Positions 7,031-16,085 of a stretch of 64,000 nucleotides of DNA are shown one piece after another; within the stretch, counting starts at the first letter, position 1, and the number at the start of each line of letters is the position of its first letter. Both the position numbers and the translations under genes were made by a program. Under the pieces are notes generated by a model, which saw only the letters and a list, made by a program, of their open reading frames with translations, did not search any database and had not been told where the DNA came from. This stretch comes from Pedobacter xixiisoli. Lineage in GTDB: Bacteria > Bacteroidota > Bacteroidia > Sphingobacteriales > Sphingobacteriaceae. The stretch covers positions 930,001-994,000 of the forward strand of contig NZ_OCMT01000002.1 of the NCBI RefSeq assembly GCF_900215335.1, written 5' to 3'.

Positions 7031-9796
7031 ATGATTTTAACAACATCAATTGTCGCTACTTGGTTAGGAGCAAAGATTGCAGAAAAATCTTTCGATCATA
7101 TATTCTCAAAATACACAAATAGTGGTCCACTTTTATCACAAGAGTTATCTGAAGCTGTTAATGACGTCTCTAAAAAAATACAAGTAACTTATCCAGATGT
7201 ATTAGGAGGTGCAATAAATCATTTCTTTACTAAAGAGGAGGTATTCAATTCATTATTGGAGCATTTATTTGTGTATGATAATAGCTCAATAGAGTACCTA
7301 GAAAGCTTTTTAGACACAAGTACTCTCCCAGAAAATTTTCTTAAAGATTTTATTACTGAACTTAAGGCTAAGTTATTAACAAAGGAAGAATTTGGTAAAA
7401 TCTTAAAGGATAAGGAAATTTATTTAATTGTCCGGGGTATCTCTGAAGAACTCGAAGAGATTAGCTCGAATTCAGAATCAACCGTTAGGGAGCTCCAAGA
7501 AATTCGACGTATACTTAGTAGTAATTCAAATGAATTTGATTTTTTCACTTTCTACAAAAAATATAGATTAACGGCATTAAATGTTTTATCTCAAGTTAAT
7601 TTTTTAGGCCTTGGCATTGATTCATCAATAAAGAAAAGTAGAAAAAAGCTTGAAGAAATTTTTGTAGCTCCAAATTTTTTGGACAGAAGTGTTATCGAAA
7701 ATGAAGACAGAGTATTAAATCTTTCAATTATAGATGACAGTCATATTAGCAATGACGAAAATGAGATTGATTATCCCCTAGAAGATCAAAAAAGCATTCT
7801 AGGATTAAAAGATTTTTTCGATAAAAAGACCCATATCGTTGTCTTAGGGAATCCAGGATCTGGAAAATCATTTTTAGTCAAATATATAATCTGTTCAATA
7901 CTAAACAATCAGACGGAAAGTTTTAAAGAGCAATCTATTTTTAGATTTCTTCCAATACGCATTGAATTAAGAAAATATTTATCTTCTAAAAAGAAAAATT
8001 CCTGCCATATTAAGCAGTACATAATTCAGATGCTAAAGGAAGATTATCAAATAAATATTTCCGAAAAGGACTTGACACATATAATTAACGATAAAAAGAT
8101 TTTAATACTATTCGATGGACTGGATGAGATCTTCGATATAGAAGAAAAAATTGAGATAAAAAATGACATAGAGAATATATGCTTAACAAATGAAAATATT
8201 CTTGCAATGGTCACCTCTAGGAAAATAGGATATTCTGATGCAAAACTTAATGATGACTTTTCTGAATTAGAAATTGATACATTTTCCGACTCACAAGTTG
8301 TGGAATATGTATCAAAATGGTATCTACATGAAGAAAAAAATGAGGATATTAGAAAAAGGGAATTACGAGAATTTCTTGAAAAACGACATACATTAGATAG
8401 AGAATTAATTCATAATCCATTACTGTTGTCACTTATTGTAATTTTATTTAGAAACAATCTAAAGTTACCCGAATCAAAGCTGGAAATTTACCAGAGTTGT
8501 ACGAAAACGTTGGTTGATAAATGGGATAAGACTAAAGACCTACAAATTAACTTAGATGAAATATTGGTCAGAAAAAAAGAAACCCTTTTAGCTGACCTTG
8601 CTTTTTGGCAATATACCATATTGAGCAGTGATTCACCTAAAATAACCTACAAAAATGCGAAGGATTCAATTGCTAAATCAATACATAGTAAGCTAAAATT
8701 AACAGAAGACTGGCATGATGCGTGCGATTATGCAGAACAATTCTTACTGTATGCAGAAAATAGGTCTATATATTTTGAGAACAATTTTACTCACAAAACT
8801 TTTCTTGAATATTTTACAGCGTATTGGATATACTCTAATTGTGATAAAAAGCAACTTTCAGAAGAAAGAGATAAAATAATTAAACAGTATATAGGTAATT
8901 CTTTTTGGTCTATTGTATTGGAACTATTATTCAATATGATTGATCATGACCAACCCGACTCAGACATTATCGATAAATTGTATAACGACAATTTGAAACT
9001 TGAGAATGCTTATTCATTTCTTATTGATGTTTTGCCCACATTGCAAAACATAAGTAATCAAATACAAGTTAAAACCATTAAAAACGCATTAATATTCTTT
9101 GTGAAGAATATTACGCTTGAGCAAAAAAATGATGATCAATTACTTTCATCACTTGAAAAACTAACAAACCATCATTCTCGTTTCCAAAAAATAATTGACA
9201 GTATAATAGCGGAAGAAATTGAGACAACGTTGAGCTTGTCAGAAATTATTGTTTATGGAGAATTTTTCATTGTGACAGATCTTATGAATTTTGAAGGGTC
9301 ACTTACACACAAAAAACTTTCTGACTCCAAAATTTTCATTGATGCTACTAAAAATGATCCATTTTCTTATCAATTATATCATTATTTCAACAATAAGTTA
9401 GAAGGCTTTGATTACGTCATTGATTTTATCAAAAACTTTAAAATCCAAGCTATCTTTAATGATCACAGTTCAAAATTTTTACCCTTCAATTTCATAGGAG
9501 TATATAATACGGTCTTTAGAGCAATAATTAAAGAAGATATTTCCTCAATTAATAAAGGCATATCTAAATTAGAAGATTTGGGTTTAAGTAAAATTCTCAT
9601 TAAAGAAAAATTAAGTTTTAAATTTATAAATATAATTGAAGACGAATTTGTTTCGCTAATTAAAAAGTTTAATTCAAAGGAAGCTTCTGAATTATCTAAG
9701 CTAGTTTTAAGAAAAATAATTAGTGAAGTTTTAAGAGGCGAAAAAACTAAGTATAAGGATTATTTTAAGCTATTACCTGAAGATATTCTTTCTTAA
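7031..9796 (+). CDS. NACHT-domain STAND NTPase, bNACHT-type
   Basis: 921 residues. The N-terminal region (1-265) is a helical domain I cannot name, starting with a short hydrophobic stretch. The NACHT core follows: Walker A GNPGSGKS (273-280), Walker B/DExx ILILFDGLDE (D362-E366), sensor-like TSRK, and the winged-helix section NPLLLSLIVILFRNN and FTHKTFLEYFTAYW. The last about 300 residues are helical repeats, presumably the ligand sensor. Family knowledge: bacterial NACHT proteins act in antiphage defence by oligomerising on sensing a phage component. No nuclease, TIR or protease effector is fused here, so the effector may be a neighbour. It starts 92 nt after the membrane-lysozyme-like gene on the same strand. 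Confidence 0.85.
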   Translation: MILTTSIVATWLGAKIAEKSFDHIFSKYTNSGPLLSQELSEAVNDVSKKIQVTYPDVLGGAINHFFTKEEVFNSLLEHLFVYDNSSIEYLESFLDTSTLPENFLKDFITELKAKLLTKEEFGKILKDKEIYLIVRGISEELEEISSNSESTVRELQEIRRILSSNSNEFDFFTFYKKYRLTALNVLSQVNFLGLGIDSSIKKSRKKLEEIFVAPNFLDRSVIENEDRVLNLSIIDDSHISNDENEIDYPLEDQKSILGLKDFFDKKTHIVVLGNPGSGKSFLVKYIICSILNNQTESFKEQSIFRFLPIRIELRKYLSSKKKNSCHIKQYIIQMLKEDYQINISEKDLTHIINDKKILILFDGLDEIFDIEEKIEIKNDIENICLTNENILAMVTSRKIGYSDAKLNDDFSELEIDTFSDSQVVEYVSKWYLHEEKNEDIRKRELREFLEKRHTLDRELIHNPLLLSLIVILFRNNLKLPESKLEIYQSCTKTLVDKWDKTKDLQINLDEILVRKKETLLADLAFWQYTILSSDSPKITYKNAKDSIAKSIHSKLKLTEDWHDACDYAEQFLLYAENRSIYFENNFTHKTFLEYFTAYWIYSNCDKKQLSEERDKIIKQYIGNSFWSIVLELLFNMIDHDQPDSDIIDKLYNDNLKLENAYSFLIDVLPTLQNISNQIQVKTIKNALIFFVKNITLEQKNDDQLLSSLEKLTNHHSRFQKIIDSIIAEEIETTLSLSEIIVYGEFFIVTDLMNFEGSLTHKKLSDSKIFIDATKNDPFSYQLYHYFNNKLEGFDYVIDFIKNFKIQAIFNDHSSKFLPFNFIGVYNTVFRAIIKEDISSINKGISKLEDLGLSKILIKEKLSFKFINIIEDEFVSLIKKFNSKEASELSKLVLRKIISEVLRGEKTKYKDYFKLLPEDILS

Positions 9797-9987
9797 TTCT
9801 AATAAATCTGGACTATGTTATTATTTCATATATACTAATCTATAAAATAGAATAAAAAATTTTAAGCACCTATGACAATTCAAAATATTCAATTTTAAAT
9901 ATAACCTAGAGCACTAATCATCATTACTTTACTAGATAACAACCTAAATAACTCTTCAGATACCAACGAACGTCTATATTTTAAAAT

Positions 9988-11070
9988 ATGCTAAGTAAAA
10001 CTAAGAATATCGAAAAACAATTACTCTTTGAATTTTCGGACGAAACTGAAAATGAAAGTATTGACTTTAGATATGTCATAACCAGCTATGGCGCTGATTA
10101 CCCAGTAGATAGTCTTATTAAAAGAATTAAAGATGAGGTCATATTTGTTCCTCCGTTTCAAAGACAGTATGTCTGGAACATGGATGAAGCGTCTAAATTC
10201 ATCGAGTCTTTGATACTTGGTCTTCCAGTACCTGGAATCTTTTTATCAAAAGAAAAGGACACGAATAGACTCTTAGTTGTCGATGGCCAACAACGTCTTT
10301 TAAGCTTGTATTTTTTCTATCAAGGATATTTTGGAAAAACACCTTTTCGGCTTCAAAATGTTCAAGAAGACCTAGTGGGTCGTTCTTACAGCACTTTAAA
10401 AGCTAATGATAGAATACGTCTCGATGACTCGATTCTACATGCTACAGTAGTGAGACAAGATGAACCTGACGATAATAATAGCAGTGTTTATCAAATCTTT
10501 GAACGGCTTAATTCTGGGGGCAGAGCTTTGAAACCCCAAGAAATACGGGCGTGCATTTACTACGGTGAATTTAACGAATTGCTTAACGTTCTAGTTAAAG
10601 ATATTAATTGGCGATTAATTTTCGGAAAACTATCTGATGAACGTTTGAAGGAACAAGAATTAATATTACGATTTTTTTCTTTGTTATACTATAGAGACAA
10701 ATATGAGAAACCACTTAAAAGTTTCTTAAATACCTATATGAATGTAAATAGAGATTTACAATTTAATTCTAGAAATGAACTAGAAACAATATTTAAAAAA
10801 ACTTACAGCTTTATCGTTAATACTATTGGTCTTAAGCCTTTTAGAGTTAATCGAAATCTAAATCTAGGAGCGTTTGATGCAATCTCAATTGGAATTGCTG
10901 AAAGATTAAAACAGGGGGACATTACTGACACTTCAGCATTTAAAAGTGCATATAACGATCTTACAAACAGCAAAGAATTTATTACAGTAGTACAAGGAGG
11001 AACTTCAGATGAAAAAAACGTTGAAATGAGAATTGAAATGGCTATCAGTACATTTAAAAATCTTAAATAA
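9988..11070 (+). CDS. DUF262 (GmrSD/ParB-like) protein
   Basis: 360 residues. The N-terminal half is a clear DUF262 domain: PPFQRQYVW (55-63), then SLILGLPVPGIFL and VVDGQQRLLSL with DGQQR at 99-103, and FERLNSGG. DUF262 is the N-terminal nuclease/NTPase-like domain of type IV restriction enzymes such as GmrS and of related proteins. There is no DUF1524/HNH half, and the C-terminal part (about 190-360) is helical. It is followed after 18 nt by a HEPN gene, a frequent partner arrangement in defence loci. A 191 nt AT-rich gap separates it from the NACHT gene and may hold its own promoter. Confidence 0.85.
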   Translation: MLSKTKNIEKQLLFEFSDETENESIDFRYVITSYGADYPVDSLIKRIKDEVIFVPPFQRQYVWNMDEASKFIESLILGLPVPGIFLSKEKDTNRLLVVDGQQRLLSLYFFYQGYFGKTPFRLQNVQEDLVGRSYSTLKANDRIRLDDSILHATVVRQDEPDDNNSSVYQIFERLNSGGRALKPQEIRACIYYGEFNELLNVLVKDINWRLIFGKLSDERLKEQELILRFFSLLYYRDKYEKPLKSFLNTYMNVNRDLQFNSRNELETIFKKTYSFIVNTIGLKPFRVNRNLNLGAFDAISIGIAERLKQGDITDTSAFKSAYNDLTNSKEFITVVQGGTSDEKNVEMRIEMAISTFKNLK

Positions 11071-11088
11071 TTTAGTTTGTAGTATTAA

Positions 11089-11553
11089 ATGAGTTTCCAC
11101 AGATTAAATAGTTATGAAATTAGCTTAGATAGACTATTTCAAGAAATTTCATCCTTGGATGATGACGATATTAATAAAGCCCATCTAACCCGGTATCTAT
11201 GCGTAAGAACATCAGGATTTTTGGAAGTTGTAATAAGGAACTTAATCTCTAACTTGAGTGATGGAACCTCTCCTCAACCTATTCAAAGTTATGTACAGAG
11301 TAAAACAAAATATATCACCAATCTCAGTTATGTTAAGATGAGAGATTTATTAGCTGAGTTTGATGCTAATTGGTGTGAAACATTCGTTGACAAAATATCT
11401 GATCAGCAAAAAGCTGCCTTAAACTCTGTAGTTGCAAATAGAAATAACATTTCTCACGGAAACCCTGACAACACATCTTTTAGAGATATGAAGCAATACT
11501 ATTCTGACATTAAAGAAGTCGTTAAAATATTGAAAGGGATTATTAAAAAATAA
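11089..11553 (+). CDS. HEPN-family protein (MAE_28990/RiboL-PSP-HEPN-like)
   Basis: 154 residues, all-helical. The HEPN ribonuclease signature R-N-x-x-x-H is intact in VANRNNISHG (R118, N119, H123), and the N-terminal helix pair resembles the MAE_28990/RiboL-PSP HEPN groups. Members are typically metal-independent RNases used as toxins or abortive-infection effectors. The gene is 18 nt downstream of the DUF262 gene. Its stop overlaps by one base the start of the next frame (TAATG at 11551-11555), so all three were probably translated from one message. Confidence 0.75.
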   Translation: MSFHRLNSYEISLDRLFQEISSLDDDDINKAHLTRYLCVRTSGFLEVVIRNLISNLSDGTSPQPIQSYVQSKTKYITNLSYVKMRDLLAEFDANWCETFVDKISDQQKAALNSVVANRNNISHGNPDNTSFRDMKQYYSDIKEVVKILKGIIKK

Positions 11554-12545
11554 TGCGGCAATCTGTTATTAAGCAATTTCTAATAGGTTATTTTACATTT
11601 ATCTTTATTTTTAAAACCAATTCCATGATAATCACACTACTATTCTTAGCTACTTTAATCCTTGTAGTAGTTATTCTAATTTTCACGGAACTACATACAC
11701 ATCTATATAGCCTAGGAAGAAAATTATCAAGTAATTGGTTAAGACATAAAAATGGCAAATATAATTGGCTAGTAATAATCGCTTTTTTTTTGTTACCCTA
11801 GGATTACTATCTTTCAGCTGGTTATTTTATATTAAGGACATTTCAGCGGTCATAGATAAAGGTGCGACAATGGCGAGTTGGGGAAAGTAGGGGACTTTAT
11901 AGGTGGGATTGCTGGAACATTATTTTCTTTGAGCGGTTTTCTACTACTTTATATAAGTTTATCTAGTCAAGAGAATCTTCAGAAAAGTTGCAAATTGAGA
12001 GTCGTTTTCTAGAACTTATAAAGCTGCATCGAGAAAATGCTTTAGAGATGGAATATCATGCTCCATATAAAAGCAAGTTAAACAAATTAGGCATAGCTAC
12101 TGCCAATGAAAAAGGACGAATAGTTTTCAAAAGAATATACTATCAAATCATTTTCGCATTGGAATTCATTGACAATTTCTTAGACGAATTTGATAATGAA
12201 GAAGCCAATATATATAATCGAAATGAGCTATTGAACTTGCGAAGTAATGAAAATATAATTGAAAGAAAAATAAACCTAGCCGAGCTTGCGAAAATTGACA
12301 TTGCATATTCTTTAGTGTTCTACGGAATATCAAGCGAAAGTGAAGCTGCTTTACGCAGACAACTCTTAAAATTTTATAATGAAGATTTTGTCAATCCTAT
12401 AATAAGTTTTGTTTGCTTTTCATTACTCATATTCATACCAATAATAACCTCTCTTAAACTATTTTTGCTATAAGGTATGGCTACATTAGCGCTATTTTCC
12501 ATTATTATGCGATATTCGTCTTTATATTCCCAGTCTAAAATTTAG
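11553..12545 (+). pseudogene. putAbiC-like membrane protein broken by single-base frameshifts
   Basis: Two open pieces (11553-11801 and 11988-12473) and the sequence between them form one protein when three single-base losses are allowed. These fall at a T run near 11771-11780, a G run near 11869-11880 (WGK to GDFIGGIAGTLFSL), and an A run near 11972-11978 (NLQK to QIESRFLELIKLH). The restored product has two or three N-terminal transmembrane segments, then FESRFFELIKLH-like and KGRIVFKRIYY-like blocks typical of 'putative phage abortive infection' proteins (putAbiC). Further decay is suggested after 12380, where fragments recalling the family's YFGGHQ...HYFRHLY end (HYY near 12509) appear in other frames. 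All three shifts are in homopolymers, so sequencing error is a real alternative. Confidence 0.6.
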
Positions 12546-12635
12546 TTAATAGATACTGTTGAATTTCTTCAGCGTCACCAAATTTTCTAAATTTATAAAA
12601 CTCATTTTTATAATTTACCTTTAACAAATTATAGC

Positions 12636-13406
12636 CTATGTCATTAGCTTATCAAGACTATTCAAATGCCTATTTAGAACTAGTTTCAGATTATTATTCT
12701 TATAAAGCTTGGTATCGTAGATAGTATCTTTAACAATGTTATTTTTTACTTGTTCTAGATTATTATGTATCTCTTTTATAATCTCTCTGCTCTTATCGGT
12801 CTGCCATTTTTGACTGAAACGACTTAATTGCTTGAGAAAATTAGTTACCGTACCCGCAACCTCTTCAGTAAAGGTTGCTGTCCGATTATAGCGCCTTCTA
12901 AGCTCGTCGTTAATTTCGAAATTATGTGTGTACATAGCGTAACTAATCAATGTATTTAAGGCAACCTTACAACGGTATAATGGATTGTCACGTTTATACG
13001 AAAACTTTTCGACATCAAACGCTTTTGTTTTTATAAATTGCCGTGTTAAGTCGGCCAATTCTTCTCTCGCATCTCGAAGATTGCTAAGGCAAACATCGAA
13101 AGCTTGGTATAACTGACGGTCAGAAATAATTTTCATATCGTTTGCTTGCTTCGATATATCTCCCAACACAGCTTCAACCCTAGCCTCGATGTTACTCAAT
13201 GAAGAAGATACACTTTCCTGTTTTTTAACACGAAAAAACTGTCCTGTCATCCAACTAGCAAAGAAAAATGTAGGCATTCCAATATTAACGTAATCGGTCC
13301 AACTCGATGGTTTCTTTGTCAATTTAAGAGCATTAATTCCAGTCCAAACAATCGCAACAAGAAATGGCACATAAAATTCTTTTATAAGTTGTTTTAAAAT
13401 TTTCAT
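12636..13406 (-). CDS. Membrane protein with coiled coil, unknown function
   Basis: 256 residues, opposite in strand to its neighbours. Two hydrophobic segments lie at about 10-28 (FYVPFLVAIVWTGINAL) and 39-56. The remainder is helical and charged, with a probable coiled coil around 60-110 and conserved-looking blocks DAREELADLTRQFI and NPLYRCKVALNTLISYAM. I do not recognise the family. A 17-base direct repeat (tgaaaattttaaaacaa read on the minus strand) occurs at 13389-13405 and 13413-13429, covering and preceding the start codon. This could reflect local slippage. It lies convergent to the putAbiC remnant and divergent from the PIN-like gene. Confidence 0.6.
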   Translation of the reverse strand: MKILKQLIKEFYVPFLVAIVWTGINALKLTKKPSSWTDYVNIGMPTFFFASWMTGQFFRVKKQESVSSSLSNIEARVEAVLGDISKQANDMKIISDRQLYQAFDVCLSNLRDAREELADLTRQFIKTKAFDVEKFSYKRDNPLYRCKVALNTLISYAMYTHNFEINDELRRRYNRTATFTEEVAGTVTNFLKQLSRFSQKWQTDKSREIIKEIHNNLEQVKNNIVKDTIYDTKLYKNNNLKLVLNRHLNSLDKLMT

Positions 13407-13854
13407 TGATAATTGTTTTAAAATTTTCAGCTACCTTATCTCATTTTAGCTACTCTACAGTCTACTCATCTAAGGGCAAGAATATTTGAGCGATTTTTAT
13501 TTTTACAATGAGTTAATTGTAAAAGCGAGAGTATAGATATTTAGCAAATGCAAGATAGAAGAAGGCGTTGAAATTTACAAATTTGTTAGTACAGCAACTA
13601 AATGTTAAACGATATTATAGTACTATTATACCTTTGGTTGTATTTCGAAATGATGTCAATTTTTAGTTCCACTTTTGAGTAAACCAAATTTGGGACTGCG
13701 AGTTAGGATTTATGTTAAAATGTGTAATATTTCCTATCTTACATAGGAAAGTAAAAACCAGATAAAAGTTTTACAGAAATTCATAACACCTAGAAAAGAA
13801 GAAGTTAAAAGATTTAACAAAATAGTTTTTTAGAAAATTTTTAAATATTTATAT
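13407..13854. other. AT-rich non-coding gap between divergent genes
   Basis: 448 bases between the divergent starts of the membrane protein and the PIN-like protein. Apart from the second copy of the 17-base repeat at 13413-13429, I see no gene, RNA or clear terminator. Promoters for both genes must lie here, but I could not pick one out. Confidence 0.5.
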
Positions 13855-14955
13855 ATGTTTTCAGTACTCATAGATACTTCCGCTTACGAAGAACTTCGTC
13901 TTTCTTTTAAGGGTGACATATTTGACTCACTAATTAATCTTAGTAAAGAGCAAAAAATCATTATCGTAAGTAGTATTATTATTTATGAAGAAATGAAAGC
14001 TCACCTGAAAGAGAGTATTGCGACTTCAATAAATAAGATAGATAAGGTATCTAAAGACATAAATAGACTTTCTTTTGGAGATCTGGGAGCTATAACCACA
14101 TTGCTGAATGACAAAGAAAAACTTAAAAATGACTTATTGAAAGAGCGTTTAGATCGGATAGACACTTTTTTTGACAATGCCAAAATAGAAACTTTGGATA
14201 TATCAGACGTAGATATAAATCAAATCTTAATAAATTACTTTGCAATTAAACCTCCATTTGGAGAAGGTGGAAAGCGCAAAGAGTTTCCCGACGCCTTTAT
14301 TTTATATGCTTTTGTACAAGAATACAAGGATCATCTTGATCAGACATGTATTGTAAGCAACGATCCAGATTGGAAAAAGTTTGCGGAAGGTTATCCTCAA
14401 ACTAGATATTTCGAATCAATTAGAAAGATGATTGATTTCATTCTTTCGGATTTCGATAAAACATTTACTACTATGCTTCGTGAAGCAATTGAAGGAAAAT
14501 CTGAATTATTGGTGGAAGAAATTATTGAACAAATTAACGATGGTTCTTTCAGTGTTGATGATTCATGGATCAACCCAGATGAAGAATTAGATATATCAAG
14601 TGTAAAAGTTGATATATTGGATTTTAACATCATTTCATATACAGGAGAAACTGCTAATATAGAAGTTGAAACTTTAATATCCTATGAGCTGAGACTTTGG
14701 GCGGCTGATGAAACGGCATCATATAAAGATGACGACACTAAGGAATGGGTATATTTCGGAGTGAACCAATATAAAGCGGCAATCACTAAGAAAGTTGTCA
14801 TAGAAACAGAATATTATTTTGACTCGCATCCAACTACATTAAAAGAATCACTTGGAATAGGGGAAGTAAGTATTCCGGATGAAGTTTTTTATGCGGATGA
14901 TGAAGAAAGATTTGAACTCATCAAACACTGGGCGGATGAAGATTATAGGGACTAA
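13855..14955 (+). CDS. PIN-like domain ribonuclease-type protein
   Basis: 366 residues. The N-terminal about 200 residues form a PIN-like fold: SVLIDTSAYEEL with D7, a conserved acidic pair in IIIYEEMKAHL, FPDAFILYAF near 143, and TCIVSNDPDWKKFAE near 168-182. These supply the usual cluster of acidic metal-binding residues of PIN_12/DUF4935-type proteins. The C-terminal half (about 215-366) is acidic and probably beta-rich, of unknown role (DILDFNIISYTGETANIEVE). PIN proteins are Mg-dependent RNases, often toxins or defence effectors. No antitoxin is apparent beyond the small frame 21 nt downstream. Confidence 0.7.
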   Translation: MFSVLIDTSAYEELRLSFKGDIFDSLINLSKEQKIIIVSSIIIYEEMKAHLKESIATSINKIDKVSKDINRLSFGDLGAITTLLNDKEKLKNDLLKERLDRIDTFFDNAKIETLDISDVDINQILINYFAIKPPFGEGGKRKEFPDAFILYAFVQEYKDHLDQTCIVSNDPDWKKFAEGYPQTRYFESIRKMIDFILSDFDKTFTTMLREAIEGKSELLVEEIIEQINDGSFSVDDSWINPDEELDISSVKVDILDFNIISYTGETANIEVETLISYELRLWAADETASYKDDDTKEWVYFGVNQYKAAITKKVVIETEYYFDSHPTTLKESLGIGEVSIPDEVFYADDEERFELIKHWADEDYRD

Positions 14956-14976
14956 AGATTTCTTTTATAAAAAATT

Positions 14977-15177
14977 ATGCCGAACACTAACAGTCTAGAC
15001 TGGCAGGGGTATAAGGAAATTGCCGAATATATTTACCAAACGCTTTGGCAAGAATATGGCATTAATAAAACGAGGCAAACTTATACCCCATATTTTTCAA
15101 TACTTGCAGAGCGAATATCTCAGCACATCACAAGCCAGAGAATTATTACTAATCCAAATAATTATAACAATGAATAA
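14977..15177 (+). CDS. Small hypothetical protein
   Basis: 66 residues starting 21 nt after the PIN-like gene on the same strand. It has no signal peptide, is rich in aromatic residues (DWQGYKEIAEYIYQTLWQEYG) and could form two helices. I do not recognise it. Position makes it a candidate partner or antitoxin of the PIN protein, but it could equally be a chance frame or a relic. About 58 nt separate it from the sce7726 gene. Confidence 0.4.
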   Translation: MPNTNSLDWQGYKEIAEYIYQTLWQEYGINKTRQTYTPYFSILAERISQHITSQRIITNPNNYNNE

Positions 15178-15235
15178 TATTTATTCGTTATTATAATCAT
15201 TACTTTTGACCGAAGTTCAAGCATAAAAGGCATAA

Positions 15236-16075
15236 ATGTATTCAAACCATCAACTGAGAGATTATTCTACTCTTTTTACAAGAAGTGAAATGATGAAACT
15301 GTTGGCGAATGATTTTCATTCTATCAATGCCAAATTGGAAAGATATGCAACGAGCCGGCGCTTTAAGGGCCACACTTACCTGAAGTTCTTTAAGCATGCT
15401 TACAAGGTACTTTCTAAACACTACCCTAACGAGTATATCTACAAGAACCAGTTTCTTAACAATTGGCTTAAAAATGAACTAGGCACCAATGAGTCTGTTA
15501 TTTTTAGTGAGTTACGTTTAGGCAAGGCCATAGCCGACCTAGCCATGTTTAATGGTGTTTCTAAGGTATTTGAAATTAAAACTATTCTGGATACAGCATA
15601 TAGGTTGAATAGCCAATTAGAGGTTTATCAGAAAGTATTTAATGAAGTTTATGTTGTTGTTCCATTCAGTCAATTAGAGCGCTATCAGGGTATTGACGAA
15701 GAGGTAGGAATTATCGTGTATGATGACAAAATTTTCCATCTGGAAAGACTTGCTACGACCAATTACAATGTGGATGCCCACGCTTTGATGGAAATTCTAC
15801 ATACGAAGGAATATAAACAGCTAGTTTTGGAATATTATGGGACGCTGCCAGAAATGAATGCCTTTACACAATTTGACCAATGCAAAGAATTGATCTCGCA
15901 AATCCCTGAGGCAGAATTAAATAGCTTATTTATACAAGCTATGAAGCAACGCAAGTCTAAGCAAGAATTCCTAAAAAAAGCACATATCGAATTTAATCAA
16001 ATTTGCTTATCTTTAAACCTAAGTACCAAACAGCTCGACGCTTTGGTAGCCAATTTAAATACGCAGATCACCTAA
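15236..16075 (+). CDS. sce7726-family protein with PD-(D/E)XK-type nuclease motif
   Basis: 279 residues. The central region matches the sce7726 family: FSELRLGKAIADLAMFNG followed by SKVFEIKTILDT, giving D101 and E113-I-K115. This is the D-x(n)-E-x-K arrangement of the PD-(D/E)XK nuclease fold, with RLNSQLEVYQKVFNEVYVVV after it. The N-terminal part (HQLRDYSTLFTRSEMMKLL) is typical of the family too. Nuclease activity is inference from the motif. It leads a tight operon: the sce7725 gene starts 10 nt after its stop. Base composition here is less AT-rich than in the genes upstream of 15 kb. Confidence 0.8.
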   Translation: MYSNHQLRDYSTLFTRSEMMKLLANDFHSINAKLERYATSRRFKGHTYLKFFKHAYKVLSKHYPNEYIYKNQFLNNWLKNELGTNESVIFSELRLGKAIADLAMFNGVSKVFEIKTILDTAYRLNSQLEVYQKVFNEVYVVVPFSQLERYQGIDEEVGIIVYDDKIFHLERLATTNYNVDAHALMEILHTKEYKQLVLEYYGTLPEMNAFTQFDQCKELISQIPEAELNSLFIQAMKQRKSKQEFLKKAHIEFNQICLSLNLSTKQLDALVANLNTQIT

Positions 16076-16085
16076 ATAAACGAAT

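Noticed and set aside
7031..9796. Naming the NACHT protein as an Avs system
   Set aside because: Avs proteins carry defined N-terminal effectors and long TPR sensors. The core here reads as NACHT with an unassigned N-terminus, so only the broader family is claimed.
5098..9915. 12-base perfect inverted repeat (agtgctctaggt at 5098-5109, acctagagcact at 9904-9915) bracketing the coiled-coil, membrane and NACHT genes
   Set aside because: In 64 kb many 12-base inverted matches are expected by chance. There is no longer extension or target duplication.
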